DNA of 64,000 nt from Herpetosiphon geysericola. GTDB taxonomy: Bacteria; Chloroflexota; Chloroflexia; Chloroflexales; Herpetosiphonaceae. The number at the start of each line of letters is the position of its first letter. Positions within the stretch are counted from its first letter, which is position 1. Both the position numbers and the translations under genes were made by a program. The DNA is taken from contig NZ_LGKP01000008.1 in the NCBI RefSeq assembly GCF_001306135.1, positions 209,301-273,300 of the forward strand, written 5' to 3'. Below are positions 31,702 to 40,354 of the stretch, one piece after another. The notes beneath the pieces are model-generated. The model saw only the letters and a program-made list of their open reading frames with translations, ran no database searches and was not told where the DNA came from.

Positions 31702-33714
31702 ATGAAGCAACGTGTCGTTTGGTTGGCCGTGTTGCTGGTGGCGGTCTTAGGCGTTCCTTTTAGCGTTTGGGCTGCAACTCCACGCCAAACTGTCAAAACA
31801 CCGCAGGCAGTGCAAGCTACGGTGCGAGTGGTGGAATCGGTCTCTTCACCAGTAGCAGTCGCCGCAGTGTTAACCACTCCAACTCCGGCTCTTTGTGATG
31901 CAACGAACACTCGTTCATTGACTGGCTGGTTTACCTCCAACACTGCTGGGGCTGTGTACAATAACTCGTACAATTGTGCCTATCAGGTTGGGATTGCCGC
32001 ATATCGCATGTTTGATGATCGGATTGGCAATCAACAGGTGTTTGATTACACCATGTATACTGTTGGGCCACGCCAAACCATTACCATGAATGTTGCGATT
32101 CCTGATTGCAAAGCCCAACTTGATATTTTCCGTGGGCCAGTATTGGAATCACTGGTTGGCCAACGCTATGGCGATCGTTTGCTTTCAACTCGCTTCCCTA
32201 ATACCAACTATTGTGCGCCTCCAGTGCAAGAAGTTTGTGCGCAAGGCCAAATTAGCCGCTTGAGCGGGGTAAGCAACAACCAATTGGTCAGCGGCGTTTT
32301 GAATATCCAGGCTGAAGTTACTGGTGCTTTGCCCCAAAAAGTTGAGTTTGCTTTGACTGGTGCACAAACCACCAATTACACCGATGTAAACTCGCCATAC
32401 TATTTCATGGGCAATAATGGTGCTCAGCCAAATGGCTGGGATTCGAGCACCAAGCCTGAAGGCGATTATCGCTTGAGCGCAACCTACGTTGGTTTGTTTG
32501 GCGAATCGTTGGCAATTCGCTGTGAGCCAATTGCTGTCAATTTCAGCATTCGCCGCAGCACGCCAACCAACACGCCGTTGCCAACCGCAACCAACACGCC
32601 GTTGCCAACTGCAACCAACACGCCAGTACCAACAGCGACAAGTACACCATTGCCAACTGCGACCAACACGCCGTTGCCAACCGCAACCAACACGCCGTTG
32701 CCAACCGCAACCAACACGCCGTTGCCAACCGCAACCAACACGCCGTTGCCAACCGCAACCAACACGCCGTTGCCAACTGCAACCAACACACCATTGCCAA
32801 CTGCGACCAACACGCCGTTGCCAACTGCAACCAACACGCCAGTACCAACAGCGACAAGTACACCATTGCCAACTGCAACTAGTACTCCAGTACCAACCAG
32901 TACGCCTGTACCTGGTAACCAATGTATCCCACAAGGGTTAGGCACTGCTGGCGATTTCAATGTCTTTACCTTTGGCAACATTACCCAAAGCAACACCGAT
33001 ATTGAAGGTCGGGTTGCAGCTGGTGGCAACATCAACTTCCAAAACTTTGGGGTTGGCGTGCGCTTGAGCAACTCGAATGGGACGCGCGACGATTTGATTG
33101 CTGGTGGTTCATTGACCTACACCAATGGCTCGGTTTACAACGGCAACGTGGTTTATGGCACGAGCAAATCATTGAATGGCGTTAGTGTCTTGAACGGTAC
33201 GATTCGCCAAGGCCAACCAATCAACTTTGCCAACGAGCAAACCTTCTTGCGCGAACGCTCGCAAGCATGGGGTGGGTTGAGTGCAAATGGCACGACAGTC
33301 TATGAATCGTGGGGCGAAATCAAGCTGAATGGTAGCAACACCAGCCTGAACATCTTCACGGTTGATGGTGCGAAATTGAATACCACCAATGGCTTGAAGA
33401 TCAATGTTCCAGCTAGTTCATCAGTTTTGGTCAATATCACTGGCACGAACAATCAAATGCAAAATTTTGAAACCTTCTTGACCAATGTTGATCAAACCAA
33501 GATTGTGTACAACTTCTACCAAGCTACCAGCTTCAAGTTGGCAGGGATTGGAATCAAGGGTACGATTTTGGCTCCATTTGCTGATGTCAGCTTCGATAAT
33601 GGCCAAATCAATGGTACCTTGATTGGCAACTCATTGATTGGCTATGGTGAATCACACCATTATCCATTCAACGGCTGTTTGCCAGCGATTGCCCAAAGCA
33701 GAACTGTTCGCTAA
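31702..33714 (+). CDS. Secreted choice-of-anchor A protein with a Thr/Pro repeat linker
   Basis: Encodes 670 aa. A signal peptide (RVVWLAVLLVAVLGVPFSVWA) leads to a first domain with four conserved Cys positions (residues 55-275), then a low-complexity linker of about 14 units of the eight-residue motif TNTPLPTA (variants TSTPVPTA), then a choice-of-anchor A domain from LGTAGDFNVFTFGNITQSNTDIEGRVAAGGNINFQNFGVG to the end. That domain occurs in surface or secreted adhesin-like proteins of many bacteria. There is no LPXTG or other C-terminal anchor. Start has GAGG 11 bases upstream. It may form extracellular matrix; function inferred. Confidence 0.88.
   Translation: MKQRVVWLAVLLVAVLGVPFSVWAATPRQTVKTPQAVQATVRVVESVSSPVAVAAVLTTPTPALCDATNTRSLTGWFTSNTAGAVYNNSYNCAYQVGIAAYRMFDDRIGNQQVFDYTMYTVGPRQTITMNVAIPDCKAQLDIFRGPVLESLVGQRYGDRLLSTRFPNTNYCAPPVQEVCAQGQISRLSGVSNNQLVSGVLNIQAEVTGALPQKVEFALTGAQTTNYTDVNSPYYFMGNNGAQPNGWDSSTKPEGDYRLSATYVGLFGESLAIRCEPIAVNFSIRRSTPTNTPLPTATNTPLPTATNTPVPTATSTPLPTATNTPLPTATNTPLPTATNTPLPTATNTPLPTATNTPLPTATNTPLPTATNTPLPTATNTPVPTATSTPLPTATSTPVPTSTPVPGNQCIPQGLGTAGDFNVFTFGNITQSNTDIEGRVAAGGNINFQNFGVGVRLSNSNGTRDDLIAGGSLTYTNGSVYNGNVVYGTSKSLNGVSVLNGTIRQGQPINFANEQTFLRERSQAWGGLSANGTTVYESWGEIKLNGSNTSLNIFTVDGAKLNTTNGLKINVPASSSVLVNITGTNNQMQNFETFLTNVDQTKIVYNFYQATSFKLAGIGIKGTILAPFADVSFDNGQINGTLIGNSLIGYGESHHYPFNGCLPAIAQSRTVR
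32560..32910. repeat. 24-bp coding tandem repeat
   Basis: About 14 units of a 24-bp repeat (consensus ACCAACACGCCGTTGCCAAC plus GCA) encode the Thr/Pro linker. Units vary mostly at third positions. The period is a multiple of three, so the other frames stay open too and mimic genes on the opposite strand. Confidence 0.95.
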
Positions 33715-33731
33715 GAAACGCAAAGGCAAGC

Positions 33732-33765
33732 AAAAGGCCTTGGGCAATTGCCCAAGGCCTTTTTT
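33732..33765. terminator. Bidirectional terminator
   Basis: A perfect 16-bp inverted repeat (AAAAGGCCTTGGGCAA and complement, 33732-33763) with A-run before and T-run after, placed between the convergent stops at 33714 and 33768. Confidence 0.95.
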
Positions 33766-33767
33766 GT

Positions 33768-34079
33768 TTATTCATTGACATCGCTGACAATCGAACGCAT
33801 CAGGCGCCAATATTGCTTGATCGCGACCTTGCCATCGGAGGTGAGGCGATAGCTGGTGCGTGGGCGGCGGGCCACAAATTCTTTGGTAACTGAGATATAG
33901 CCTTCAGCCTCAAGCTTGCTCATGTGCGAGCCAAGGTTGCCTTGGGTTAGCTCAAGTTCATTCATCAGATACAGAAAATCTGCTTCATCAACGGTAGCAA
34001 GATAGCTCATCACTTGTAAGCGAACTGGTTCATGTACAAGCCGATTAAGTTGGGCGATGGTTTTGATGTGTTTATCCAT
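33768..34079 (-). CDS. Winged-helix transcriptional regulator (ArsR/MarR-like)
   Basis: Encodes 103 aa, nearly all winged helix: LNRLVHEPVRLQVMSYLATVDEADFLYLMNELELTQGNLGSHMSKLEAEGYISVTKEFVARRPRTSYRLTSDGKVAIKQYW. The recognition helix is TQGNLGSHMSKL and the wing carries the RRPRTSY motif. No cysteines or metal ligands are present, so it is unlikely to be a metal sensor. It is the small HTH_34-type group often paired with a membrane protein, but no such partner is adjacent. GAGG precedes the ATG. Confidence 0.88.
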   Translation of the reverse strand: MDKHIKTIAQLNRLVHEPVRLQVMSYLATVDEADFLYLMNELELTQGNLGSHMSKLEAEGYISVTKEFVARRPRTSYRLTSDGKVAIKQYWRLMRSIVSDVNE

Positions 34080-34224
34080 CGAATCCTCACTGTTTGCTGT
34101 AATTATTAGTTTTACAAGGATATAATTCTGCTACACAGAATTTTGGGCTAGGATAGCACCGCCCTCAGGCTATGTCAAGTGAAGCTACGGCAGATTTGAT
34201 GCTGGCTCGTTGCACTCAGCTAGG

Positions 34225-34749
34225 CTAAAATCGTTTTTCCATACGAATATCTGCCCACATTCGCCCTTGCCAGTAGGTGAAAGCGTTGATGCGGCCAATT
34301 TCGTGGTAGCCACGTTTTGTATAGAGCGCAAAGGCTGGCTGGTTAAATTCAAATACTCCTAGTTCAATTCGGCTAAGACCTTGGGCGGCAATTTGTTGCT
34401 CTAAATAGGCGAGGGCTTGGTTGCCAATGCCTTGGCCGCGCGCTTGATGCTCGCCAATCGTGATCCCAATCCATGCACTGTTTGCTTCGGGCTGCAACAG
34501 CAGTGGCGGATCAATTTGATAACTCATTTCGCCAATTAAGCGCTCATCAAGATAGATTAAATAGATTGCTGTATGTTGAATCCGCTGGGTTAATTGCTCA
34601 ATCGTTATTTCGTTAGAGGCATCTAAATCTGCTTGATTGCGGTTGAACCTGGCTAAATACTTAATCTGCTGATCATTTTCCCAACGGGTAAAGGCTTCGG
34701 CGATGGCGGTCGTTGGTTCAGTTAAGCGGCTAAAGTGAATACTGGCCAT
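34225..34749 (-). CDS. GNAT-family N-acetyltransferase
   Basis: Encodes 174 aa from the ATG at 34749, chosen for the AAGGAAGGA immediately upstream; a longer frame to 34812 lacks this. Motif A for acetyl-CoA binding is IGITIGEHQARGQGIGNQALAYLEQQI, and the tail IELGVFEFNQPAFALYTKRGYHEIGRI is typical of RimJ/RimL-like members. It transfers an acetyl group to an amine of unknown identity in the cytoplasm. It stands 186 bases from the P450 operon end. Confidence 0.9.
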   Translation of the reverse strand: MASIHFSRLTEPTTAIAEAFTRWENDQQIKYLARFNRNQADLDASNEITIEQLTQRIQHTAIYLIYLDERLIGEMSYQIDPPLLLQPEANSAWIGITIGEHQARGQGIGNQALAYLEQQIAAQGLSRIELGVFEFNQPAFALYTKRGYHEIGRINAFTYWQGRMWADIRMEKRF

Positions 34750-34859
34750 GATCCTTCCTTGCGCAACAATCTGGTTCTTGTCTATCGTACTGCGGTGCTT
34801 GGCAGGTCGCAAGTAGCGTAGCGTGGACTGAGCTTTTGGGTTGGCAGTTTAAGCAGCGA

Positions 34860-34887
34860 GATGCAGGGGATAAAGATCCCCTGCATC
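34860..34887. repeat. Dispersed hairpin element, short form
   Basis: A perfect 12-bp stem with a four-base loop (GATGCAGGGGAT, 34860-34871, with 34876-34887). The core GCAGGGG/CCCCTGC is shared with the longer elements at 56721, 56906, 57091, 60381 and 60538, so I treat it as a member of that family; it may double as the P450 terminator. Confidence 0.7.
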
Positions 34888-34934
34888 TCCAAATGAACCG
34901 TTCCCCGATCCCCAACAACCAATCCCCAATCCCC

Positions 34935-36299
34935 CTAGCGTTGGGTGATGAACATTGGCAAGCCATTGCGTGAGCCGAGCGTGCCGTCCATCCAAATTTG
35001 CGGGCTATGGCCTGGGACGTTGCGCAACGCAAAATGGCGAGCCAGCATCGCCACAATCACATGCGATTCAAACAACGAGAAATTATTGCCGATGCAAATG
35101 CGTTGGCCTGCGGCGAATGGATGATAGGCAAAGGGATGGCGCTGAGCTTCGCGCTCTGGCAGCCAACGATCAGGGTCAAAGCGCAGCGGATCATCCCAAA
35201 AATCGGGGTGGCGATGGGTAAGATAGGGCATGACGGTCATGCGTGCGCCAATCGGCACCTTGATGCCAGCAAATTCATCGGTTGCAACTGCATCGCGGGC
35301 ATACATCGGCGCAGCCGGATAGAGCCGCAAAGTTTCTTTGATCACTTGCAAAGTGTAGGGCAATTGCTTGAGCATCTCCAGCGTTGGTGGATTATCGCCA
35401 AGCACGCGATCAATTTCGGCCTGCATACGCTCGGCAACCTCGGGATTATTGGCCAAGGCATACCACAGGAACGACAAGGTGCGGGCGGTAGTTTCGTGGC
35501 CTGCAAAAAACACCGTAATTGCTTCATCGCGCAACAAAATTGTTGACATTGGCTCGCCAGTTTCTTCATCGCGCGCTTGCATCATACGGGTGAGCAAATC
35601 GTTGGGCCATTGCTCTGGCGCTTGGCGTTGGCGCTCGGCGATGATGCCTTGAATATAGTCATTAACCCGTTTGCGTGCTGCCAAGTAGGCGCGATTTTTG
35701 GGTGTTGGCATCCAGAGTGGTGCATGCAATGGGTTCATTTGGCGACTTGAAGCAAAGCCAATCATGGTTTCGACCGCATGTTTGACCCAAGCAATCGTTT
35801 CGTCGGCTTCGAGGCTAAACATACTTTTGAGGATAATCGAGGCCGTCAGCACCGACATTTCGGTCAGAATATCAAGCGGCTGACCCTGTTTGGCGGCTGC
35901 TGTCCAGCGCTCGCGAAACCAAACCCCATCATCAAGCATAATTGGCAAATAGGTTTCGATCGAGCGGGGCGTGAAAAATGGTGCCATCAGTTTGCGTTGC
36001 CGCCGCCACAAGCTGCCAGTGCTTGCCACCAAGCCATCGCCCAATAAGAGTTTGCGCACACCTTCATAGCTCGCTTTTTTCGAATAGGTGTCGCGTTGCT
36101 CAACCAGCACCCGCTTAACATGCTCAGGATGCACAATCAGAAACATATCTTGCGTGCCAAGTTGCAGGTGGGCAAGATCGCCATAGCGGCGCCAAGTTGA
36201 TTCAAAAAATTGGAGCGTTCCTTGGCGTTTGACCTCAAGTGCTATATCAAGCGCCAAACGGCTGCGCCGATGGGGCATTGAACGAACGGCGGTTGGCAT
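34935..36299 (-). CDS. Cytochrome P450
   Basis: Encodes 454 aa, standard length. The I-helix oxygen-binding motif is FFAGHETTARTLSFLWYAL, the ExxR motif is KETLR, and the haem loop is FAAGQRICIGNNFS with the Cys ligand. The class resembles soluble bacterial relatives of CYP4/CYP102 that hydroxylate fatty acids or related lipids; it has no membrane anchor or fused reductase, and no ferredoxin gene is adjacent. RBS AAGGAG lies eight bases before the ATG. The TetR gene is 29 bases upstream in the same orientation, so both are one operon. Substrate unknown. Confidence 0.95.
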   Translation of the reverse strand: MPTAVRSMPHRRSRLALDIALEVKRQGTLQFFESTWRRYGDLAHLQLGTQDMFLIVHPEHVKRVLVEQRDTYSKKASYEGVRKLLLGDGLVASTGSLWRRQRKLMAPFFTPRSIETYLPIMLDDGVWFRERWTAAAKQGQPLDILTEMSVLTASIILKSMFSLEADETIAWVKHAVETMIGFASSRQMNPLHAPLWMPTPKNRAYLAARKRVNDYIQGIIAERQRQAPEQWPNDLLTRMMQARDEETGEPMSTILLRDEAITVFFAGHETTARTLSFLWYALANNPEVAERMQAEIDRVLGDNPPTLEMLKQLPYTLQVIKETLRLYPAAPMYARDAVATDEFAGIKVPIGARMTVMPYLTHRHPDFWDDPLRFDPDRWLPEREAQRHPFAYHPFAAGQRICIGNNFSLFESHVIVAMLARHFALRNVPGHSPQIWMDGTLGSRNGLPMFITQR

Positions 36300-36328
36300 G
36301 TAAAAACTCCTTCGATTGCAGCAATGAT

Positions 36329-36973
36329 TTAGGCTTGCGCACCAGCAAGATTGGGGAAAAACGAGCGACTAAGATAGCCTGCTAACTCGGCGGGGCTAAT
36401 TTGGCCACTGGCAAGCAGGCGTTCGTAGCTACTTGGCGCAAGCATGCTGACAAGCGTCGCGACTAGCACTGCGGTTGGGATTGCTTGGTCGAATTCAGCG
36501 TTGGCTTGACCTTCGGCCAGCAAGGCTGTGATCAATTCCATGGCTTTGGCGCTATAGGCCGCCAGATCTGGGCGTTTATTGATGACGTTGGTGGTTAAGC
36601 CAAGCCGCGGATTGAGATCGAGCAGTACTTGGTTGCCTTGGGCTTGAATACGGCTGTAAACATCGAGCAGCAAATGTTCGAGCCGCACCCGCACTGGCAC
36701 AGCTTCGGCAAATATTTGTTCAATTTGGCGCAAAAATTGATTGAATTGTTGTTCAAAGAGCGCCACGACCAGCTCTTCTTTGCTGGCAAAGTGTAAATAC
36801 ACTGTGCCTTTGGCAATCCCAGCGCGGGCGGCAATCTCATCGATCGAGGCCTCGAGATAGCCTTTTTCGCTAAAAAGTTGTTGGGCAACCTCCAGAATTA
36901 AGGCTGCTCGTTCTTCCCGTTGGCGCTCGCGCAACGAACGCATTGGCAGTAGGGTTGCGTTTTTTTGCTCCAT
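36329..36973 (-). CDS. TetR-family transcriptional repressor of the P450 operon
   Basis: Encodes 214 aa from the ATG at 36973 (AAGGA seven bases upstream); longer frames reach into the operators. The HTH is IDEIAARAGIAKGTVYLHFASKEELVVALFEQQ, preceded by LILEVAQQLFSEKGYLEAS. The C-terminal ligand domain is unique. Two palindromes with identical TGAC-N6-GTCA halves lie between its start and its promoter, so autoregulation and control of the P450 gene are likely. A hydrophobic compound, perhaps the P450 substrate, would be the inducer by analogy. Confidence 0.93.
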   Translation of the reverse strand: MEQKNATLLPMRSLRERQREERAALILEVAQQLFSEKGYLEASIDEIAARAGIAKGTVYLHFASKEELVVALFEQQFNQFLRQIEQIFAEAVPVRVRLEHLLLDVYSRIQAQGNQVLLDLNPRLGLTTNVINKRPDLAAYSAKAMELITALLAEGQANAEFDQAIPTAVLVATLVSMLAPSSYERLLASGQISPAELAGYLSRSFFPNLAGAQA

Positions 36974-37006
36974 CTGCATGTCCTTGAACTTAGGATTCAT
37001 ATTTAT

Positions 37007-37041
37007 TGACTTGATAGTCATAATTTATGACCGATAAGTCA
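37007..37041. promoter_or_regulatory. Paired TetR-type operators
   Basis: TGACTTGATAGTCA at 37007-37020 and TGACCGATAAGTCA at 37028-37041 share the pattern TGAC-N6-GTCA and are exactly 21 bases apart, two helical turns. They lie at and just after the predicted transcription start. Confidence 0.8.
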
Positions 37042-37069
37042 TGATGGAGCATTACTCCGGTTCTGTCAA
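37041..37069 (-). promoter_or_regulatory. Promoter of the TetR-P450 operon
   Basis: On the minus strand TTGACA (37069-37064), a 17-base spacer and CATCAT (37046-37041). Its -10 box abuts the second operator, so a bound repressor would block it. Confidence 0.6.
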
Positions 37070-37181
37070 GCAATCGCTGTGTTGCTCCAAGCGGTTGGGC
37101 TGATTGATCGTGCTTAAGAACGAGGCTAAGTTGGTGATTATTGAGCATACTTCAGGAGATTCTTACTTAAGGAGAACGCCT

Positions 37182-37718
37182 TTGCGCGAACAAAAAATTG
37201 TTGACCATGCTCACCCTGTTGCAGAAATCGGTGTCTGGATTTGGGCGCTGGAAGATGCGCGCCGCCGAACCAACGAAGAAATTGCCCAATTGAGCGAAGC
37301 CATGATCGATTGGCAGCCACCCCATGGCGATAGCACAATTGGCAGTGTGCTCTACCATATTGCCTTGATTGAAGCAGATTGGCTGTACGACGAAGTGCTT
37401 GGGCTGGATGCCTATCCCGAGCCAGCCGCTAGCCTCTTGCCTCACCCGCATCGCACGAAGCAAGGCCTCTTGACCCCAGTCTTTGGCGAACCTATTGCCC
37501 ACCACACCGCCCGCCTCGCAAAAATTCGTGAATTGTTGTTAGAAACCTTTAACGAGATGAGTTTGGCCGATTTTCGGCGCGCTCGTGAACTTGAGCGTTA
37601 TATCGTGACCCCAGAATGGGTGCTGCACCATTTATGCCAGCACGAAGCAGAACATCGTAGCCAAATTGGTGGCCTACGGATCGCCTTCGAGCGTGCGCAT
37701 GGCATCGAAACCAGCTAA
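37182..37718 (+). CDS. DinB-family metal-binding protein
   Basis: Encodes 178 aa from a TTG at 37182, supported by AAGGAG eight bases upstream; the in-frame ATG at 37104 has no such site. The four-helix DinB pattern is seen in GSVLYHIALIEADWLYDEVLG (first metal His) and WVLHHLCQHEAEHRSQIGGLRIAFE (second and third His). Such proteins are often thiol- or stress-linked transferases such as bacillithiol S-transferases, but many have no known role. It is divergent from the TetR gene, so their control regions adjoin and the operators may affect both. Confidence 0.85.
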   Translation: MREQKIVDHAHPVAEIGVWIWALEDARRRTNEEIAQLSEAMIDWQPPHGDSTIGSVLYHIALIEADWLYDEVLGLDAYPEPAASLLPHPHRTKQGLLTPVFGEPIAHHTARLAKIRELLLETFNEMSLADFRRARELERYIVTPEWVLHHLCQHEAEHRSQIGGLRIAFERAHGIETS

Positions 37719-37749
37719 ATACGCTGCAAAATTGCGATCCAATGAAGCT

Positions 37750-37780
37750 AGCCGTCGATTATGCTTAATCGGCGGCTTTG
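37750..37780 (+). terminator. Terminator after the DinB gene
   Basis: Arms AGCCGTCGATT (37750-37760) and 37767-37777 pair along 11 positions with one G-U; a short TTT follows. Confidence 0.65.
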
Positions 37781-37824
37781 GATTAGATGCTGGTTAATCG
37801 ATCAAGTGCAGGAGCCAATTGGGC

Positions 37825-37854
37825 TTGACGCAAGTGCAGCATGGCCTTTATAAT
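37825..37854 (+). promoter_or_regulatory. Promoter of the SCP2 gene
   Basis: TTGACG (37825-37830), 18 bases, TATAAT (37849-37854); leader of about 70 bases to the ATG. Confidence 0.7.
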
Positions 37855-37928
37855 CGCCAAAAAGCGCGACGAAGCACTTTCCCCTCGTCACGTCTCCGAA
37901 CAGCCTGTATACGTGAGGAGCATCACCC

Positions 37929-38369
37929 ATGTCGGTATTCAAAGATTCAGAAGAACTGATCAAGTATCTTGGTGCGTTGTATGATGAAGCCAAGTGCGAT
38001 CCTGAAATTGCGCCCAAAATCAAGCAATCTGGCCTCTCAATTCAGTATCGCTACGACGATCCCGCAGGGATTGTGAGCATTTTGGCTGATCGTCAGCCAA
38101 CCCAAGAGGGTGCATTTTTCGATGTGGTTTGGGGTGAAGTTGCTGGCTTAAAGCCCGATGTTGTCATGTCGATGAAGGCCGATATTGCCCACCAATTTTG
38201 GCATGGCACAATCAATTTGATGGCTGCCTTGACCCGCCGCCAAATTGTTGCCAAAGGCCCAATTCCCAAAATTATCAAGCTCCTGCCAGCAGTTACCCCA
38301 ATGTATGAGATGTATCCCCGACTTTTGAAGGAAATGGGGCGGCCTGAGTTAGTTGTTAGCAAAAAGTAA
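37929..38369 (+). CDS. SCP2 sterol/lipid-transfer domain protein
   Basis: Encodes 146 aa. The ATG at 37929 follows GTGAGGAG. The pattern LSIQYRYDDPAGIVSILADRQPTQEGAFFDVVWGEVAGLKPDVVMSMKADIAHQFWHGTINLMAALTRRQIVAKGPIPKIIKLLP is that of an SCP-2 domain, a hydrophobic-tunnel fold binding fatty acyl-CoAs or sterol-like lipids. A promoter and terminator make it monocistronic. Its strong signals suggest abundant expression. Role is inferred from the fold. Confidence 0.85.
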   Translation: MSVFKDSEELIKYLGALYDEAKCDPEIAPKIKQSGLSIQYRYDDPAGIVSILADRQPTQEGAFFDVVWGEVAGLKPDVVMSMKADIAHQFWHGTINLMAALTRRQIVAKGPIPKIIKLLPAVTPMYEMYPRLLKEMGRPELVVSKK

Positions 38370-38390
38370 GTAGTTCCGTTTGTTAACTTC

Positions 38391-38427
38391 AACCCTGCGC
38401 CTGCATTAAGCGGGCGCGGGGGTTTTT
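38391..38427 (+). terminator. Terminator after the SCP2 gene
   Basis: Arms AACCCTGCGCC (38391-38401) and GGCGCGGGGGTT pair with one bulge, followed by TTTTTGTTTTTT. Confidence 0.85.
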
Positions 38428-38509
38428 GTTTTTTAAGGGGTATTGACGTTTTTTCACTGCTAGCCCCGCGCATTCCAAGGGTTGGTTTGGTAATCATCAC
38501 TTGTGATCA

Positions 38510-38570
38510 CCACCCTTCCGTCCCGCCTCAAGGCGGGAGACGCAGAGGTTTTCAGCGCCTGCACCCCTAC
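38510..38570 (-). repeat. Dispersed double-hairpin element, inverted copy
   Basis: Read on the minus strand this diverged copy has the order GGGGTGCAGG, first hairpin with the AAAAC loop, GTCTCCCGC hairpin, GGGACGGAAGGGTGG. It matches the elements at 56721-57156 and 60381-60608 but with a weakened first stem. Confidence 0.75.
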
Positions 38571-38681
38571 TATGCATGTTATGGATTGTGATTATTGCTT
38601 CGCTTCGCCACGTTTTGTGATCTTCGCGTCCTTTGCGGTTTCAGGATTGCTGGCCCTTGAATCCTGATCCCCAGCCCCTCA
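38571..38681. repeat. Short dispersed repeats downstream of the rRNA methyltransferase gene
   Basis: No gene is seen. The phrase GCTTCGCCACGTTTTGTGATCTTCGCGTCCTTTGCGG belongs to the CTTCG-rich family that recurs near 43740, 45400, 60690 and 63740. Confidence 0.5.
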
Positions 38682-40127
38682 CTACTGCCAATGCGGCAGC
38701 AAATTCTCTAAAGTATTGGCGTTGATTTGGCCTAAACCAAGGTAGCGTTGCTGCTGATCTTCGACCACCACGATGCTGCCATCGGTATAGGCCCGCTGTT
38801 TAATTGGCAAATCGCGGCGCGCCAACCATTCGTCAATCTGGTGCTCGCTGATGGTGAGCCGCTGTCGGCTGAATTGGGCTGCATAGCGCGAGGCCAAATC
38901 GTGGGCTGGCTGAAAACCTTGGCGCGATAGTTTGCCAACATGGATGCCTGCACTCACAAACGGGAAATGCTCGAAATTGCTCAGCCAGCGCTCAGGAATC
39001 GCCTGAATGCTCTTGCCATTGCGCCATAAACTGAGGCCTTTGCTGGCTAGGAGCGCAGGCAAATCGAAGCCATATACATCCTGCAAGCTGCTAATAATTT
39101 GCTGTTGCTCGTCATTGGTCACAGCTTTGTAGCCAGCTTTGGCAAGCGTTTGTTGCGGGCGCTCTAGGCTTGGCGTGGCAATCTGATCGCGCTTGACAAT
39201 CAGCGCAGCGAAAAAGCCCGCCGTATTGTAGAGATGCGGCCATAAACGCAAGGCTTTGCTAACCTCTTCAGCGTAGGCTTGATTGCCTGCCGCCAATAAG
39301 CCTGGGGCGTGAATTGGCACCCGCTGCGGAATTGGCCGAATTTCGATTTGCTCAGGGTAGCGCTTGAGCAGCGCATCAAGCACAGCCTCATCTTCCTCGG
39401 GCGCAAGGCTACAGGTTGAGTAGACCACTTGGCCGTTGGGGCGGGTTGCTTGGAGCGCACTTTCGAGCAATTTAATTTGGCGTTGTTGCAGGGTGTTGCG
39501 TTCGTGGCTCGAAACTAAGCGGCTGGTGTGGCGTTCGCTGGTGCGCAAGGCTTCGCCACTACATGGCGCATCCAACAAGACATAATCAAATTGCTCTGGT
39601 AGCCAACGGCCCATGCGCTCGCCTGGTTGGTTGGTGATAACCGCCGAGGTGCTGCCCCAGCGTTGCAGATTGCCCTTGAGGCCGGAAATGCGTTGTAAAT
39701 TGCTATCGTTGGCCACGACCAGGCCGCGATCGCCAAGCTGCGAGATGAGATGGGTGGTTTTGCCACCAGGTGCAGCAGTCATGTCGAGCACGCTTGGCGC
39801 GGCCTCGGGATTAAATTCAAAGAGTTCGACGGGCAACATTGAGGCTGCATCTTGAATGTAGTAATGGCCCATTTGATGCTCGACCGTGCGGCTTAAGTTG
39901 CTGGCTTCGTTGCCAAGCTGCCAGCCAGTTGGGCAGAACGGCACTTGCTCAAGCTGCCAGCCATAGGCTTGTTGCCAGGCTTTGGGGCTAGCCGCAGCGG
40001 CCTTGAGCGGGTTGACCCGCAAACCGCTGGGCAAGGGCTGATTTATGCTCTCAAGCAGTTGGTTGAGTTCGGTTTCATTCAATAAATCGCGATAGGCTTC
40101 AAGCTGGCGCGGTATTTGACGGGTCAT
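38682..40127 (-). CDS. RsmF/NOL1-NOP2-Sun RNA cytosine-C5 methyltransferase
   Basis: Encodes 481 aa from the ATG at 40127 (AAAGGAA upstream); the frame reaches further but through intergenic repeats. The SAM-binding motif is VLDMTAAPGGKTTHLISQL, and the catalytic cysteine pair is in DAPCSGEALRTSERH and YSTCSLAPEEDEAVLDALL. A C-terminal 170-residue region with YADGSIVVVEDQQQRYLGLGQ is the PUA-like domain of RsmF-type enzymes. It methylates a cytosine of 16S rRNA or tRNA; the E. coli target of RsmF is C1407, not proven here. Confidence 0.92.
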   Translation of the reverse strand: MTRQIPRQLEAYRDLLNETELNQLLESINQPLPSGLRVNPLKAAAASPKAWQQAYGWQLEQVPFCPTGWQLGNEASNLSRTVEHQMGHYYIQDAASMLPVELFEFNPEAAPSVLDMTAAPGGKTTHLISQLGDRGLVVANDSNLQRISGLKGNLQRWGSTSAVITNQPGERMGRWLPEQFDYVLLDAPCSGEALRTSERHTSRLVSSHERNTLQQRQIKLLESALQATRPNGQVVYSTCSLAPEEDEAVLDALLKRYPEQIEIRPIPQRVPIHAPGLLAAGNQAYAEEVSKALRLWPHLYNTAGFFAALIVKRDQIATPSLERPQQTLAKAGYKAVTNDEQQQIISSLQDVYGFDLPALLASKGLSLWRNGKSIQAIPERWLSNFEHFPFVSAGIHVGKLSRQGFQPAHDLASRYAAQFSRQRLTISEHQIDEWLARRDLPIKQRAYTDGSIVVVEDQQQRYLGLGQINANTLENLLPHWQ

Positions 40128-40354
40128 AGATATTCCTTTATGCGGGATCAATGTAGCGATCCACGAAGAGCACAAAGAGCACGAAGGCCAAAACTGCCAA
40201 GAACGCGAAGCACGGAAACCGCGAAGCACGCGAAGCACGCTAAGGAAGGAAGATAAGGAAGATGGGGTGAGCAATTGCCTACATTGCCAAGCAATCCTTT
40301 CGTACCATAAAATCAACATTCGTGCCCTTCGTGTCCTTCGTGGTTAAAAAAGCT
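40128..40354. repeat. Intergenic array of CGAAGcACG-type repeats
   Basis: No gene. From 40155 to 40250 the nine-base phrase CGAAGCACG and relatives (ACGAAGAGC, CGCGAAGC) occur about eight times, and at 40330 a mirror phrase (CCTTCGTGTCCTTCGTGG) follows. The family recurs across intergenic DNA of the window. Confidence 0.65.

Noticed and set aside
32560..32910. Regular short repeats as a CRISPR array
   Set aside because: Units are directly adjacent without unique spacers and are coding.
32185..33071. Long minus-strand and alternative-frame ORFs rich in VAVGNGVL or WQRRVGCG over the repeat
   Set aside because: They arise because the 24-bp repeat is a multiple of three and lacks stops in all frames; the plus-strand frame has signal peptide and domains.
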